A DNA stretch of 53,767 bases from Ruminococcus sp. AF46-10NS (GTDB lineage: Bacteria; Bacillota; Clostridia; Lachnospirales; Lachnospiraceae). The stretch covers positions 1 to 53,767 of the forward strand of contig NZ_QRNF01000026.1 in the NCBI RefSeq assembly GCF_003474435.1. The letters are read 5' to 3'. The position numbers and the translations under genes were made by a program. This document shows positions 15,687-25,587 of the stretch, in pieces. Position 1 is the first letter of the stretch. Every line of letters starts with the position of its first letter. Below the pieces are notes generated by a model. It ran no database searches, was not told the origin of the DNA, and saw only the letters and a program-made list of their open reading frames with translations.

Positions 15687-17105
15687 TTATCTCTCCATTC
15701 CTCTATTTTTTATTTTATTTTTCTTACGCTGTTGATTCTCCATCTCACTCTTTCGAGCACCCCAGGCCAGTCTTTCGTGAATACTTCCTTGAGGCATTTG
15801 CTCCATTTGTCGTTTTTCTTCTAATGCTTTCTGCTCCTGTATATCTTGCTGCACTGCATCCTCTACAACATTTTCCCCAAGGACACGCACTACCCGGTCA
15901 TATCTGTCGGAAACGCCCTGCAATTGTTGCTTTTCCTCAGATAACTGCTGTTTTTCTTCACATACTGTATCTAGCTCTCTCTGCACTCGGTTATATGCCT
16001 GCTTTGTTTCCTGATATTTGTGTTTCCATTTTTCTACTTCTTTGGTAAGTTCTTTGACCTGAGCAGCCATTGCAGCAATTTTATTTTTCATCTGGGTAAA
16101 CAGTGGTTTTATCTTTTTATCCCGGTAAGTTGTTGCACGTTCTAATGTCCCAGCTTCCGGTAGAATTGCTTTCACTGTCCCATATTCCTTTATTTCCTTA
16201 CTAACATTATCCATAACAGGCTGCAACCGTTCTCTGCGTTCTTCCAGGCTGTGCAGATCTTTCTCGGCTTTTTCCGCACTCTTCTCAGCTTCCTCTTTAT
16301 CTTTAACTGCCTGCTCCTTGTCATCTTTCAAAAGCTGGATATCAGCTCTCGCTTCTGCAATCTGTGCAGTCAGTCCTTCATTCTCAGCAGTGAGATATTC
16401 TTTCTCCTGTTCCAGTGCCTGCACTTCCTTTTTACGCTCTTTCTTCTTAAAATTATAAACATCCAGATGTTCCTCATGTGTTCCTTTCTGCTCCCATTCA
16501 ATTCCATGCTGTCGTGCAATCTCTGCAAGCAATTCTTTTTCATGGTTGATCCACTGATTCAACTCTGTATCGTGTTTGTTCTCGCCTTGAAATCCCAGAC
16601 TTTTTAATGCCTGCTTCAGGGAAACCCTGGTATCCATTCCTTTCCCTTTCCAACCAGTTACATAAGGGACAAAATCAATATGCAGATGTGGTGTAGCTTC
16701 ATCCTGGTGCAGATAACAGCTAAATACATGAAGTGTTGGATTTCGTTGCTGAAAATTCTTTACATACTCATTCAGTACCTGTACCGCCAGGTCTCCTTCT
16801 GTCGTCCCTACTGCCATATCTTCACGATTTCCAATCTGAAAAATCACTTCGTGGAACAGCTTTTCCTGCTTTCCCTGACGGATTTTTTCATAGTAATTTG
16901 TAATCTGCCGATCCTTTCTTTTTCCTACATTGTACCGTTCCACAGAATCATCAAACAACTCTTTATATACTTCTTTCAGATTTTCATTCTGGTAACAGAC
17001 ATTCAGGTGTACTCTGTCCGGATCTACATTTTCAGCTATAAAATCCCGTCTGTTATGAGCCAGAGAGCCAGCTCCAATCATGCCGCTGATCGTTCTTCTC
17101 ATCAT
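15687..17105 (-). CDS. MobV-family relaxase, element 2
   Basis: A 472-residue Pre/MobV relaxase, closely similar to that of element 1 through the catalytic half (HQDEATPHLHIDF near residues 133-145) and diverged in the C-terminal coiled coil (about 215-450). The start is the ATG after GAGGTGAT. The conserved nicking half together with the conserved upstream DNA implies that both elements use the same oriT type and might cross-mobilize. Confidence 0.92.
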   Translation of the reverse strand: MMRRTISGMIGAGSLAHNRRDFIAENVDPDRVHLNVCYQNENLKEVYKELFDDSVERYNVGKRKDRQITNYYEKIRQGKQEKLFHEVIFQIGNREDMAVGTTEGDLAVQVLNEYVKNFQQRNPTLHVFSCYLHQDEATPHLHIDFVPYVTGWKGKGMDTRVSLKQALKSLGFQGENKHDTELNQWINHEKELLAEIARQHGIEWEQKGTHEEHLDVYNFKKKERKKEVQALEQEKEYLTAENEGLTAQIAEARADIQLLKDDKEQAVKDKEEAEKSAEKAEKDLHSLEERRERLQPVMDNVSKEIKEYGTVKAILPEAGTLERATTYRDKKIKPLFTQMKNKIAAMAAQVKELTKEVEKWKHKYQETKQAYNRVQRELDTVCEEKQQLSEEKQQLQGVSDRYDRVVRVLGENVVEDAVQQDIQEQKALEEKRQMEQMPQGSIHERLAWGARKSEMENQQRKKNKIKNRGMER

Positions 17106-17154
17106 TATGCTTATCACCTCACTTTCTAAAAGCAGTGCCAGATATGGCATATAA

Positions 17155-17325
17155 GTTGATTTACGCCAGTTATGGCGGTTTTGTTACTTTTGTCAAAAGT
17201 AACGCAAAAGCACTTTCGACAGCCGTACCGTCCATCAAAAGTACCCTTGCGCTCCGGGGGGATAAGACGTCCAGGGGACGTCTGTTCTGCACCGACCGAA
17301 GTGGAACGAAGACCTATCCAGTCAA
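17155..17325. other. Candidate origin of transfer, element 2
   Basis: The DNA upstream of the relaxase gene has the CGCCAgttaTGGCG hairpin, a perfect dyad ACTTTTGtCAAAAGT (about 17189-17203), the conserved block starting AACGCAAAAGCACTTTCGAC and a second dyad GACGTCC...GGACGTC (about 17268-17283). The layout matches the DNA at 7398-7580, although the flanking genes have diverged. Confidence 0.65.
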
Positions 17326-17326
17326 A

Positions 17327-17554
17327 TTATTCCGGTATTCTTGCCTGTACATATTCCAGATCTCCGCAGTATGGTGTTCCCACCAGATACCATTCTCTTG
17401 CCAGATTCATCTCCATTCTTGTCCGTACCCACTTATCATCAACTAGCACCTCAAGACCTTCTCCACAGTGAAATCCTGTATCAATCCATAAGTCTGATGC
17501 CAACAATCCATATCTGTCATTGCTACTGTTATATCCTAATCTTCCCTGTTTCAT
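17327..17554 (-). CDS. DUF5348 protein, element 2
   Basis: A 75-residue protein almost identical to the element 1 copy (GYNSSNDRYGLL, AREWYLVGTPYCGDLEYV). It starts at the ATG preceded by GGGAGAAAGATACA. The family's function is unknown. The two copies are much more alike than the adjoining replication genes, consistent with a conserved mobilization block. Confidence 0.8.
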   Translation of the reverse strand: MKQGRLGYNSSNDRYGLLASDLWIDTGFHCGEGLEVLVDDKWVRTRMEMNLAREWYLVGTPYCGDLEYVQARIPE

Positions 17555-17658
17555 TGTATCTTTCTCCCTTCTTCACAACTATCAAATTTACAGCAATCTC
17601 ACATTCCAGCCACAGCTTTCCGTCTGCACCTTACCAAATTTCTCCTTGTTTGCTTCTC

Positions 17659-17681
17659 ACAGGGGCGTGGCACGCTCCTGT
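17659..17681. repeat. 23-bp near-perfect palindrome
   Basis: ACAGGGGCGTG and CACGCTCCTGT arms meet with one mismatch between the DUF5348 gene and the 77-residue gene. It has no T-run on the minus side, so it is not a clear terminator; it could be a protein site or an mRNA stabilising hairpin. Confidence 0.6.
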
Positions 17682-17704
17682 AAAAAGGTAATCAACATGA
17701 ACTA

Positions 17705-17938
17705 TTACCATCGAAAGCTCCCGTGCATTCCTTTTCTGTTCAGATATTCCTGCCGGAACTTTTCTCGTTCTTCTTCTGTTGGTGCAGTTTTGGATTTACT
17801 GTATACCTCACGATTTACTATTGCATCCAGCTTTTTCTCCAGACCTTTTCTTATATCATCTTCTTCCTGTTTCTGATCCAGTAAATGATATTTTAAAAGT
17901 TTTCCAAACAACTCCTCTGGAACCATAACGTTTTTCAT
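17705..17938 (-). CDS. Conserved small protein of mobilizable elements (77 residues)
   Basis: A charged, helical 77-residue protein beginning VPEELFGKLLKYHLLDQKQ and ending EREKFRQEYLNRKGMHGSFR. Relatives are common in clostridial mobilizable elements, and automated annotation sometimes calls them complexin-like without real support. The function is unknown. GGTGAGAG precedes the ATG. Element 1 has no copy at this position. Confidence 0.7.
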   Translation of the reverse strand: MKNVMVPEELFGKLLKYHLLDQKQEEDDIRKGLEKKLDAIVNREVYSKSKTAPTEEEREKFRQEYLNRKGMHGSFRW

Positions 17939-17965
17939 TCTCTCACCTTCTTACTTTTCAGATAA

Positions 17966-18048
17966 GGACGCAACACTGCAATGTCTTTACAGATTGCAAC
18001 CTTACATTTTAATTCCGCATTTTCTATAAACTCTGCAATGTTGCATCC
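17966..18048. repeat. Inverted GCAACA repeats next to the replication ATPase gene, element 2
   Basis: GGACGCAACACTGCA (17966-17980) faces TGCAATGTTGCATCC (18034-18048); as minus-strand RNA the arms pair fully with two G-U pairs. A further GATTGCAACC lies at about 17992-18001. The block is just after the stop of the ATPase gene, the same place as the GTAAACG block of element 1, but the sequence is unrelated. Confidence 0.55.
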
Positions 18049-18053
18049 TTTAT

Positions 18054-19043
18054 TTATTCCGGTTTAACTTTATCTAAATCCCAATACCATGAATTACCAA
18101 TTCGTCTTGCCTTAATTCCGAGTTCTTTTTTTGCATTTTCCAATGTTCTTTTGGAAATATTCAATTCTTCTGCCATATCAAAAATTTCGCTGCTTTGTAC
18201 GGAATTTGATGTTTCTGCCAGTTCTCTCAACATCTTCTTGGCTTGTTCCAGCTTGTTTATCTTGGGTGCAATTCCTCCAAGCACTTCATCTGCTGTGATT
18301 TCATAGTCACCTACCCACTCAAATCCTGTTTCTGTCAGGCGAAATGCTTTGGAATGTCCAAATGCTGCCAGATTATTTTTAATCTGAACCACTGCTCTTA
18401 AATCCGGTTCTCCCTCTATTCTTCCTACCAGCAATACGCTTCTGGCTACTGCAAAAAAGTCAATCGAACCCATTCCTCTATATGCAGCTTTGTTTCCACC
18501 AGCTTTATTCATGTGTCCAATCAATAAGATTGCACATTTATATTTTTCTGCCAATAAGCTCAATTTCTTCGTCATGTCCCTTGCTTCATTTGCCCGGTTC
18601 ATATCCATTGTTCCACCAAGATATGCCTGGATCGGATCTAAAATAAACACCTTGGCACCTGTCTGTTTAATGGCAGCTTCCAGTCTTTCATCAATCATGG
18701 AAAGTGATTTTTCTGTTTCATCTATAACCATGATTCTTTCACAGACCGCTTCTGCCAGTTCTAATCTGGGTTTTACCGTATCTGCCAGTCCATCTTCTGC
18801 TGTCTGATAAATAATATTTACTGGTTCTGTTACCTTCATATCGTTGTCCAATCCTTCTCCTTTAGACAATTTTGCTGCGATATTTAACACCAACGTAGTT
18901 TTTCCATCGCCGGGATCTCCCTGAATAATTGTTAATTTTCCATAAGGAATAAACGGATACCAGAGCCAGTCCACTGTCTGGGACTGGACATCTGACATCT
19001 TTATCATTTTCAATTCTGCTTTATTGTCATTTTTCTGTTGCAT
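18054..19043 (-). CDS. RecA/DnaB-fold ATPase (RepA-like), element 2 replication protein
   Basis: A 329-residue protein with Walker A GDPGDGKTT (residues 42-50), Walker B KVFILDPIQAYL and motif LLIGHMNK, as in plasmid RepA-type hexameric helicases. A C-terminal winged-helix segment (SSEIFDMAEELNISKRTLEN) may bind DNA. The start was chosen at the ATG after GGAGGAACTT, which overlaps the integrase gene by 17 nt. It probably unwinds the origin during replication of the excised element and replaces the VapE and CHC2 pair of element 1. Confidence 0.82.
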   Translation of the reverse strand: MQQKNDNKAELKMIKMSDVQSQTVDWLWYPFIPYGKLTIIQGDPGDGKTTLVLNIAAKLSKGEGLDNDMKVTEPVNIIYQTAEDGLADTVKPRLELAEAVCERIMVIDETEKSLSMIDERLEAAIKQTGAKVFILDPIQAYLGGTMDMNRANEARDMTKKLSLLAEKYKCAILLIGHMNKAGGNKAAYRGMGSIDFFAVARSVLLVGRIEGEPDLRAVVQIKNNLAAFGHSKAFRLTETGFEWVGDYEITADEVLGGIAPKINKLEQAKKMLRELAETSNSVQSSEIFDMAEELNISKRTLENAKKELGIKARRIGNSWYWDLDKVKPE

Positions 19044-20244
19044 AAGTTCCTCCATTTTCCAAACTGTTCTCATCAATTGTCTGTTGTTCTCTGGAAGAAT
19101 CCCTGCTATAATCAACTTGTCTAGGGTTGACATTTGCGGATTCGTCCTCATTTGTCACATTGCTCCGGTTGTTCGTACTTCCGGAGCTTTTTACATTTTC
19201 ATCATCCAGCATATCTGCCACCACCTTTTGCTGATCTGGATATAAGTGACCATAAGTATTCAATGTAATACGAATGTCTGTATGTCCAAATCTTTCTTTA
19301 ATCATCAATGGCTGTACACCTTTATTAATCAGAAATGCCGCATGACTGTGACGAATGTCGTGTACTCTTATTTTTTTCACTCCGGTCTTTTGAACCACCT
19401 GTTTTAACTTATGCTGTACTGCTTCATGAACCATTTGGAAAATCCGTTCATCTTCAGGTAATTCATACAATTTACCAATATAATCCTGAATCTCTTTTTT
19501 GAGAAATTCTGGAATGGAAATTGTGCGGTTAGATTCTTCTGTTTTAGGAGAAGTAATTACATCTTTTCCATGCATACGGTAGTAAGTTTTATTGATATGA
19601 AGTAGATTTCTTTCAAAATCAATGTCCGCAGGTGTAATGCTGAGTGCTTCGCCCTCTCTTGCTCCTGTCCAGAATAATAATTCAAACAATACATAATATT
19701 TGCTTCCCGGTTCTATTCCGGTCATAAACTGTCGGTATTCTTCAATCGTCCAGAATTTCATTTTCTTTTTTGAAGTCTTTCCCATGCGTTTTACCTTGTC
19801 ACAGGGATTGTCTGCCAAATTGTAGATATTCTTCGCATGATTGAACAATGCCGTCATCTGATTCTGTATTGTTTTCAGGTAATCATCTGAATATCCTTTT
19901 TCAATAATCGTATTCTGCCACTGAATAATTTCTGCAGGTGTAATACTGTTCATTGGTCTGTCCTTAAAATACGGTAACAACTGAGCATTCATCGTATCTC
20001 TTTTGTTCTTAATACTTCTATCCTTCAATGACTGAGCCTTGTCTCGGAAGTAAACTTCTACAAACTCTCCCATTGTCATATCCATATCCGCTTTCGCTGT
20101 TCTTTTATACTCCGACTCGAAATTTAACGCTTCTTTCTTGGTACGGAACCCTCTTTTTACTTTTCTCTTTTTGGCACCTGTCCAGTCCTCGTAGTAAAAT
20201 GAAACATACCAGGTTCCTCTTTCTTCATCTTTGTATGCTGCCAT
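19027..20244 (-). CDS. int: Tyrosine integrase, element 2
   Basis: A 405-residue tyrosine recombinase with an N-terminal arm-binding domain (GTWYVSFYYEDWTG), a core-binding domain and a catalytic domain: Arg in TGAREGE, HDIRHSH, and His and Tyr in FGHTDIRITLNTYGHLY. A C-terminal tail of about 55 residues rich in Asn and Ser is absent from the element 1 enzyme. It should integrate the element at the 3' end of tuf and, with Xis, excise it. GGGGGTGAG precedes the ATG. Confidence 0.92.
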   Translation of the reverse strand: MAAYKDEERGTWYVSFYYEDWTGAKKRKVKRGFRTKKEALNFESEYKRTAKADMDMTMGEFVEVYFRDKAQSLKDRSIKNKRDTMNAQLLPYFKDRPMNSITPAEIIQWQNTIIEKGYSDDYLKTIQNQMTALFNHAKNIYNLADNPCDKVKRMGKTSKKKMKFWTIEEYRQFMTGIEPGSKYYVLFELLFWTGAREGEALSITPADIDFERNLLHINKTYYRMHGKDVITSPKTEESNRTISIPEFLKKEIQDYIGKLYELPEDERIFQMVHEAVQHKLKQVVQKTGVKKIRVHDIRHSHAAFLINKGVQPLMIKERFGHTDIRITLNTYGHLYPDQQKVVADMLDDENVKSSGSTNNRSNVTNEDESANVNPRQVDYSRDSSREQQTIDENSLENGGTYATEK

Positions 20245-20258
20245 ACTTTCTCACCCCC

Positions 20259-20453
20259 TTACATTACGATCTGGGAATATCCATAAAATTTCTTTTCCCA
20301 GAATGCCCTCGGTATTTTGCCTGCAACGGTCACATATCCCTGATCTGCAAGCTCTTTGTTCAATTTACGAAGTAGCTTATAAGCATATCCAAGTGAAATT
20401 CCCATGCTTTCAGCCACTTCTTCTGCTGTAATCATATAGTTCTGTTTCTGCAT
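20259..20453 (-). CDS. Excisionase-like winged-helix protein, element 2
   Basis: A 64-residue protein with a helix-turn-helix (AEEVAESMGISLGYAYKLLR) and the GKIPRAFWEKKFYG ending shared with the element 1 protein. It is encoded directly before int from a strong promoter under repressor control. Probable role: excision directionality. Confidence 0.75.
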   Translation of the reverse strand: MQKQNYMITAEEVAESMGISLGYAYKLLRKLNKELADQGYVTVAGKIPRAFWEKKFYGYSQIVM

Positions 20454-20476
20454 ATCATTTCCTCCTTATCTATATT

Positions 20477-20583
20477 TATCATTTTCACTGATACTATATC
20501 ATTTTAAATAATCATTGTCAATAATTTTTATCTGTGTTAATGATATTTTTCCATATTGTTGATTTTTATCATTTATGATATAC
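20477..20583. promoter_or_regulatory. Divergent xis/xre control region, element 2
   Basis: On the minus strand TTGACA (20516-20521) and TATAGT (20493-20498) are exactly 17 nt apart, driving xis-int. On the plus strand TTGTTG and TATACT, 17 nt apart, precede xre near 20560-20583. TATCA...TGATA dyads recur (about 20477-20493 and 20567-20580) and overlap both promoters. These are likely operators of the XRE repressor, and they differ from the TTCACTTTTGTGA operators of element 1. Confidence 0.68.
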
Positions 20584-20611
20584 TAATTATAGTTTTGAGG
20601 AGGTGTCTATC

Positions 20612-21220
20612 ATGCAGGAATCATCTATTTCAGAGAAAATAAAAGAGCTACGAACTGATCTGAAAATGAATCAGAAAAACTTTTCCGCAGCCATTGGGAT
20701 AAGGCAATCAACTTTATCTAGTTATGAAAACGGTGTGGTTACTCCATCTAACGAGGTATTATTGACCATTGCTCAAAAATTTCATGTCTCACTGGACTGG
20801 TTGTTTGGATTATCTGAAAACAAAATACAAATTTCTACCCTGAGCGATATCATTTTGGTTCTGCTCCAGATGAATGAATCAAATGAATTACGCTATGAAC
20901 TGGACATAAATAATAAACTTCCCGGAGACATAGAAACAGAAAGTCAGAGATGGTATGCCGGACTTCGCTTTTATGGAAATGATCCGGAACATTCTTTAAA
21001 TGCGGATATGTGTAATTTTCTTGCAGACCTGCAAGAGAACAGAGAAAGTCTGGAATCTTATTTCACAGGCAAGGATATGTACGATATGTGGAAAAAACAG
21101 ACGCTGGAATACTACACAGCGAAACCTGTCACACATAAAGAATTTGAAGAACTGGATTTTGAAACACGAATTCGTAAACGAGATGAACTTTTAGCAAAGA
21201 AATTTTCCAATAACGAATAA
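20612..21220 (+). CDS. XRE-family repressor, element 2
   Basis: A 202-residue protein with an N-terminal Cro/CI helix-turn-helix (NQKNFSAAIGIRQSTLSSYE) and a C-terminal half of unknown fold. The chosen ATG follows AGGAGG by eight bases. It diverges from xis and int and is the likely controller of excision. Only the HTH region resembles the element 1 repressor, so the two elements probably have separate immunity. Confidence 0.82.
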   Translation: MQESSISEKIKELRTDLKMNQKNFSAAIGIRQSTLSSYENGVVTPSNEVLLTIAQKFHVSLDWLFGLSENKIQISTLSDIILVLLQMNESNELRYELDINNKLPGDIETESQRWYAGLRFYGNDPEHSLNADMCNFLADLQENRESLESYFTGKDMYDMWKKQTLEYYTAKPVTHKEFEELDFETRIRKRDELLAKKFSNNE

Positions 21221-21242
21221 AAATAGTATCATAACAGTATCA

Positions 21243-21292
21243 CAGGCAGATATGCGAAGAAAATAAAAATCTTCCCATACCTGCCTGTTTTA
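21243..21292 (+). terminator. Terminator of the element 2 repressor
   Basis: CAGGCAG (21243-21249) pairs with CTGCCTG (21281-21287), with inner GAAGA/TCTTC pairing, followed by TTTT. Confidence 0.6.
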
Positions 21293-21333
21293 ATTTATTC
21301 GCTATTCTTTATAGCTGTATTCTAATCTTTTAT

Positions 21334-21480
21334 GCAACAGAAAAACCCCGGAAACCTTGCGGTTCCGGGGTATCTTACGTTTGGACACAAGTTATCTTGC
21401 GATAACAAATCTATTTTCAGATTGTATTACTCGATGATTGTAGCAACACGTCCTGATCCTACAGTACGTCCACCTTCACG
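21334..21480. repeat. Attachment-site copy at the 3' end of tuf (147 bp)
   Basis: Identical to 12682-12828. It covers the last 54 bp of tuf, the stop codon, the tuf terminator and about 90 bp of flank. It is the junction between element 2 and the chromosome. Confidence 0.92.
21341..21370 (-). terminator. tuf terminator inside the attachment repeat
   Basis: On the minus strand CCCCGGAA and TTCCGGGG form a GC-rich stem around CCGCAAGG, followed by TTTTT. The element carries this hairpin, so tuf keeps its terminator after integration. Confidence 0.85.
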
Positions 21481-22620
21481 GATAGCGAATGTAAGACCCT
21501 GGCTCATAGCGATCGGATGAATCAGCTCGATTGTCATCTCGATGTTATCTCCAGGCATGCACATCTCTGTTCCCTCTGGAAGGTTGCAAACACCTGTTAC
21601 GTCTGTTGTTCTGAAGTAGAACTGCGGACGATAGTTGTTGAAGAATGGTGTATGACGGCCACCCTCGTCTTTAGTCAGAACGTAAACCTGAGCTGTGAAT
21701 TTTGTATGGCATGTAAGTGTTCCCGGTTTAGCAAGAACCTGTCCACGCTCGATCTCGTTTCTCTGAACACCACGAAGAAGTGCTCCGATGTTATCACCAG
21801 CCTGAGCCTCATCAAGAAGTTTACGGAACATCTCGATACCAGTTACAACAACTTTACGAGTCTCCTCTTTGATACCAACGATCTCAACCTCATCAGATAC
21901 GTGAAGAACACCAGCCTCAACTCTACCAGTTGCAACTGTACCACGTCCTGTGATGGAGAATACGTCCTCTACAGGCATTACGAACGGTTTATCTGTGTCA
22001 CGCTGTGGGTCTGGAATGTAGCTGTCAACAGCATCCATAAGCTCCATGATCTTGTCGCCCCACTCGCTGCTCGGATCCTCAAGAGCTTTAAGAGCAGAAC
22101 CCTGGATAACCGGGATGTCATCTCCTGGGAAGTCATACTCGGAAAGAAGCTCACGGATCTCCATCTCTACGAGCTCAAGAAGCTCCTCATCGTCTACCAT
22201 ATCACATTTGTTCATGAATACAACGATGTAAGGAACACCTACCTGACGGGAAAGAAGGATATGCTCTTTAGTCTGAGCCATAACACCGTCTGTAGCAGCA
22301 ACAACAAGGATAGCACCATCCATCTGAGCTGCACCTGTGATCATGTTCTTAACGTAGTCAGCATGTCCTGGGCAGTCAACGTGTGCATAGTGTCTATGCT
22401 CTGTCTCATACTCAACGTGTGCTGTAGAAATTGTGATACCACGCTCTCTTTCCTCTGGAGCCTTATCGATGTTAGCGAAATCTGTAGCTGTGTTTCCTGC
22501 TACTCTCTCAGACAGAACTTTTGTGATAGCTGCTGTTAAAGTTGTTTTACCATGGTCAACGTGTCCGATGGTACCAATGTTACAATGCGGTTTTGTTCTC
22601 TCAAACTTAGCCTTTGCCAT
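21427..22620 (-). CDS. tuf: Elongation factor Tu
   Basis: A 397-residue EF-Tu, the GTPase that carries aminoacyl-tRNA to the ribosome. Motifs: GHVDHGKT (19-26), DCPGH, NKCD. ATG follows GGAGG. It is the last gene of the str operon and also has its own promoter upstream (22694-22722). Its 3' end is the integration site for the neighbouring elements; the last 18 codons belong to the 147-bp repeat, and the protein is intact. Confidence 0.98.
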   Translation of the reverse strand: MAKAKFERTKPHCNIGTIGHVDHGKTTLTAAITKVLSERVAGNTATDFANIDKAPEERERGITISTAHVEYETEHRHYAHVDCPGHADYVKNMITGAAQMDGAILVVAATDGVMAQTKEHILLSRQVGVPYIVVFMNKCDMVDDEELLELVEMEIRELLSEYDFPGDDIPVIQGSALKALEDPSSEWGDKIMELMDAVDSYIPDPQRDTDKPFVMPVEDVFSITGRGTVATGRVEAGVLHVSDEVEIVGIKEETRKVVVTGIEMFRKLLDEAQAGDNIGALLRGVQRNEIERGQVLAKPGTLTCHTKFTAQVYVLTKDEGGRHTPFFNNYRPQFYFRTTDVTGVCNLPEGTEMCMPGDNIEMTIELIHPIAMSQGLTFAIREGGRTVGSGRVATIIE

Positions 22621-22693
22621 TTTAAAATGTCCTCCTTAAAAAACTTCACTCTGTAATTAGAGCATTTTTTCAGATTTAAACTTGCTAACCTTG

Positions 22694-22722
22694 ATTATAT
22701 TGCAAACCAAGGTTATTTGCAA
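22694..22722 (-). promoter_or_regulatory. Internal promoter of tuf
   Basis: TTGCAA (22717-22722) and TATAAT (22694-22699) are separated by 17 nt on the minus strand between fusA and tuf, allowing extra EF-Tu synthesis independent of the operon promoter. Confidence 0.7.
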
Positions 22723-22745
22723 GCATTTTATTTATTTATGATAGA

Positions 22746-24869
22746 TCAGTCCTTTTTGGAAAGGATCTTCTCCTGTACAGACTTTGGAACCTGCTCATAT
22801 TTCTCGAAGAACATAGAGTAGTTACCACGTCCCTGTGTTCTGGAACGAAGGTCTGTAGCGTATCCGAACATCTCGGAAAGCGGAACATATCCACGGATCA
22901 TCTTACCGCCGCCGATATCTTCCATACCCTCGATACGTCCACGACGGGAGTTGATATCACCGATAACGTCACCCATGTAATCCTCTGGTGTAGTAACTTC
23001 GACCTTCATGATTGGCTCAAGAAGAACCGGAGCTGCTTTCTGCATAGCATCCTTGAATGCAAGAGAACCTGCAATGTGGAATGCCATCTCAGAAGAATCG
23101 ACTTCATGGTAAGAACCATCGTATACATTTGCATGTACACCAACTACCGGGAATCCTCCGAGGATACCAGCTTTCATAGCTTCCTCGATACCTTCGCCAA
23201 CTGCCGGGATGTATTCCTTCGGAATAGCACCACCAACAACTGTGGACTCGAACTTGTACAGCTCTTCTCCGTTGGCATCCATAGGCTCGAATTTAACTTT
23301 ACAGTGACCATACTGTCCACGACCACCAGACTGTTTAGCATACTTGCTGTCTACATCAACAGGCTTGGTGATTGTCTCTTTGTAAGCAACCTGAGGTGCA
23401 CCAACGTTAGCCTCAACCTTGAACTCACGAAGAAGACGGTCAACGATGATATCCAGGTGAAGCTCACCCATACCAGCGATAATGGTCTGTCCAGTTTCCT
23501 GATCTGTATGAGCACGGAATGTCGGGTCCTCCTCAGCAAGCTTAGCAAGTGCCTCACCAAGTTTGCCCTGTCCGGCTTTTGTCTTAGGCTCGATAGCGAG
23601 CTCGATAACCGGCTCCGGGAACTCCATGGACTCAAGGATTACCGGATGCTGCTCGTCACAGATTGTATCACCTGTTGTAGTGAATTTGAATCCGATCGCT
23701 GCAGCGATATCACCGGAGTAAACCTTATCCAGCTCCATACGTTTGTTAGCGTGCATCTGAAGGATACGTCCAACACGCTCTTTTTTATCTTTTGTGGCAT
23801 TCAGTACATAAGAACCGGAGTTCATTGTTCCTGAATAAACACGGAAATAAGCAAGTTTTCCTACAAATGGGTCAGTCATGATCTTGAATGCAAGAGCGGA
23901 GAACGGCTCATCATCAGATGAATGTCTCTCAACTTCGTTACCGTCAAGGTCAACACCCTTGATAGCCGGGATATCTGTAGGAGCCGGCATATACTCAAGG
24001 ATTGCATCCAGAAGTTTCTGAACACCTTTGTTTCTGTAAGCGGAACCGCAGCAAACCGGTACTGCTGTACACTCACATGTAGCTTTTCTGAGGACAGCTT
24101 TCAGTCTGTCTACAGAAGGCTCATCTCCCTCAAGATACTCCATCATGAGATCATCATCCAGCTCGCAGATCTTCTCGATCAGCTCTGTATGATAAAGTTC
24201 TGCATCTTCCTGCATATCCTCCGGGATATCAATGATAGAGATATCGTCGCCCTTGTCATCATTGTAGATGTATGCTTTCATCTCGAAAAGGTCGATGATT
24301 CCTTTGAAGTCATCCTCTTTTCCGATTGGAAGCTGAAGGCAGATAGCGTTTTTACCAAGACGAGTCTTGATCTGCTCTACTGCACCGTAGAAGTTTGCAC
24401 CAAGGATATCCATCTTATTGATGAATGCCATACGAGGTACATTGTAGGTATCAGCCTGACGCCATACGTTCTCTGACTGCGGCTCAACACCACCCTTAGC
24501 ACAGAAAACGCCGACAGCACCATCAAGTACACGAAGGGAACGCTCAACCTCAACAGTGAAGTCTACGTGTCCTGGTGTATCAATGATGTTGATACGATGT
24601 TCAAGAGCACCTGGCTTTGGTTTGCAGTTCTCCTCAAGAGTCCAGTGACATGTTGTAGCAGCGGATGTGATTGTGATACCACGCTCCTGCTCCTGCTCCA
24701 TCCAGTCCATTGTTGCTGTACCTTCATGAGTATCACCGATCTTGTAGTTAACACCTGTATAATAAAGAATACGCTCTGTAAGAGTTGTTTTACCAGCATC
24801 GATATGCGCCATGATACCGATATTTCTGGTTCTCTCTAATGGATATTCTCTTCCTTCTTTTCCAGCCAA
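22746..24869 (-). CDS. fusA: Elongation factor G
   Basis: A 707-residue EF-G, the translocase GTPase of the ribosome, with AHIDAGKTT at the N-terminus, the RGITITSA switch and DTPGH motif and full-length domains II to V. It lies between rpsG and tuf as in other bacteria. GAGGA precedes the ATG. Nothing unusual is seen. Confidence 0.98.
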   Translation of the reverse strand: MAGKEGREYPLERTRNIGIMAHIDAGKTTLTERILYYTGVNYKIGDTHEGTATMDWMEQEQERGITITSAATTCHWTLEENCKPKPGALEHRINIIDTPGHVDFTVEVERSLRVLDGAVGVFCAKGGVEPQSENVWRQADTYNVPRMAFINKMDILGANFYGAVEQIKTRLGKNAICLQLPIGKEDDFKGIIDLFEMKAYIYNDDKGDDISIIDIPEDMQEDAELYHTELIEKICELDDDLMMEYLEGDEPSVDRLKAVLRKATCECTAVPVCCGSAYRNKGVQKLLDAILEYMPAPTDIPAIKGVDLDGNEVERHSSDDEPFSALAFKIMTDPFVGKLAYFRVYSGTMNSGSYVLNATKDKKERVGRILQMHANKRMELDKVYSGDIAAAIGFKFTTTGDTICDEQHPVILESMEFPEPVIELAIEPKTKAGQGKLGEALAKLAEEDPTFRAHTDQETGQTIIAGMGELHLDIIVDRLLREFKVEANVGAPQVAYKETITKPVDVDSKYAKQSGGRGQYGHCKVKFEPMDANGEELYKFESTVVGGAIPKEYIPAVGEGIEEAMKAGILGGFPVVGVHANVYDGSYHEVDSSEMAFHIAGSLAFKDAMQKAAPVLLEPIMKVEVTTPEDYMGDVIGDINSRRGRIEGMEDIGGGKMIRGYVPLSEMFGYATDLRSRTQGRGNYSMFFEKYEQVPKSVQEKILSKKD

Positions 24870-24887
24870 TGAATTTTCCTCCTCGAA

Positions 24888-25587
<700 letters not shown>

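Larger units (their letters stand above)
12829..21480. mobile_element. Integrative mobilizable element 2, inserted at the 3' end of tuf
   Basis: Bounded by the perfect 147-bp direct repeat at 12682-12828 and 21334-21480, this about 8.65-kb unit encodes an intact tyrosine integrase, xis, a divergent XRE repressor, a RecA-fold ATPase, DUF5348, a MobV relaxase with oriT-like DNA and TnpV. Cargo lies at the end away from tuf: a candidate type I toxin-antitoxin locus, a membrane XRE protein, an SdpI-like protein and a DUF3784 protein. The tuf reading frame stays intact because the repeat restores its last 18 codons and its terminator. No secretion genes are present, so it is mobilizable rather than self-transmissible. 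Confidence 0.88.

Noticed and set aside
21517..22539. Long plus-strand frame opposite tuf
   Set aside because: An antisense frame of a highly biased ribosomal-class gene; cysteine- and serine-rich composition and no ribosome binding site.
23076..24476. Long plus-strand frames opposite fusA
   Set aside because: Mirror frames of fusA codon bias without start signals.
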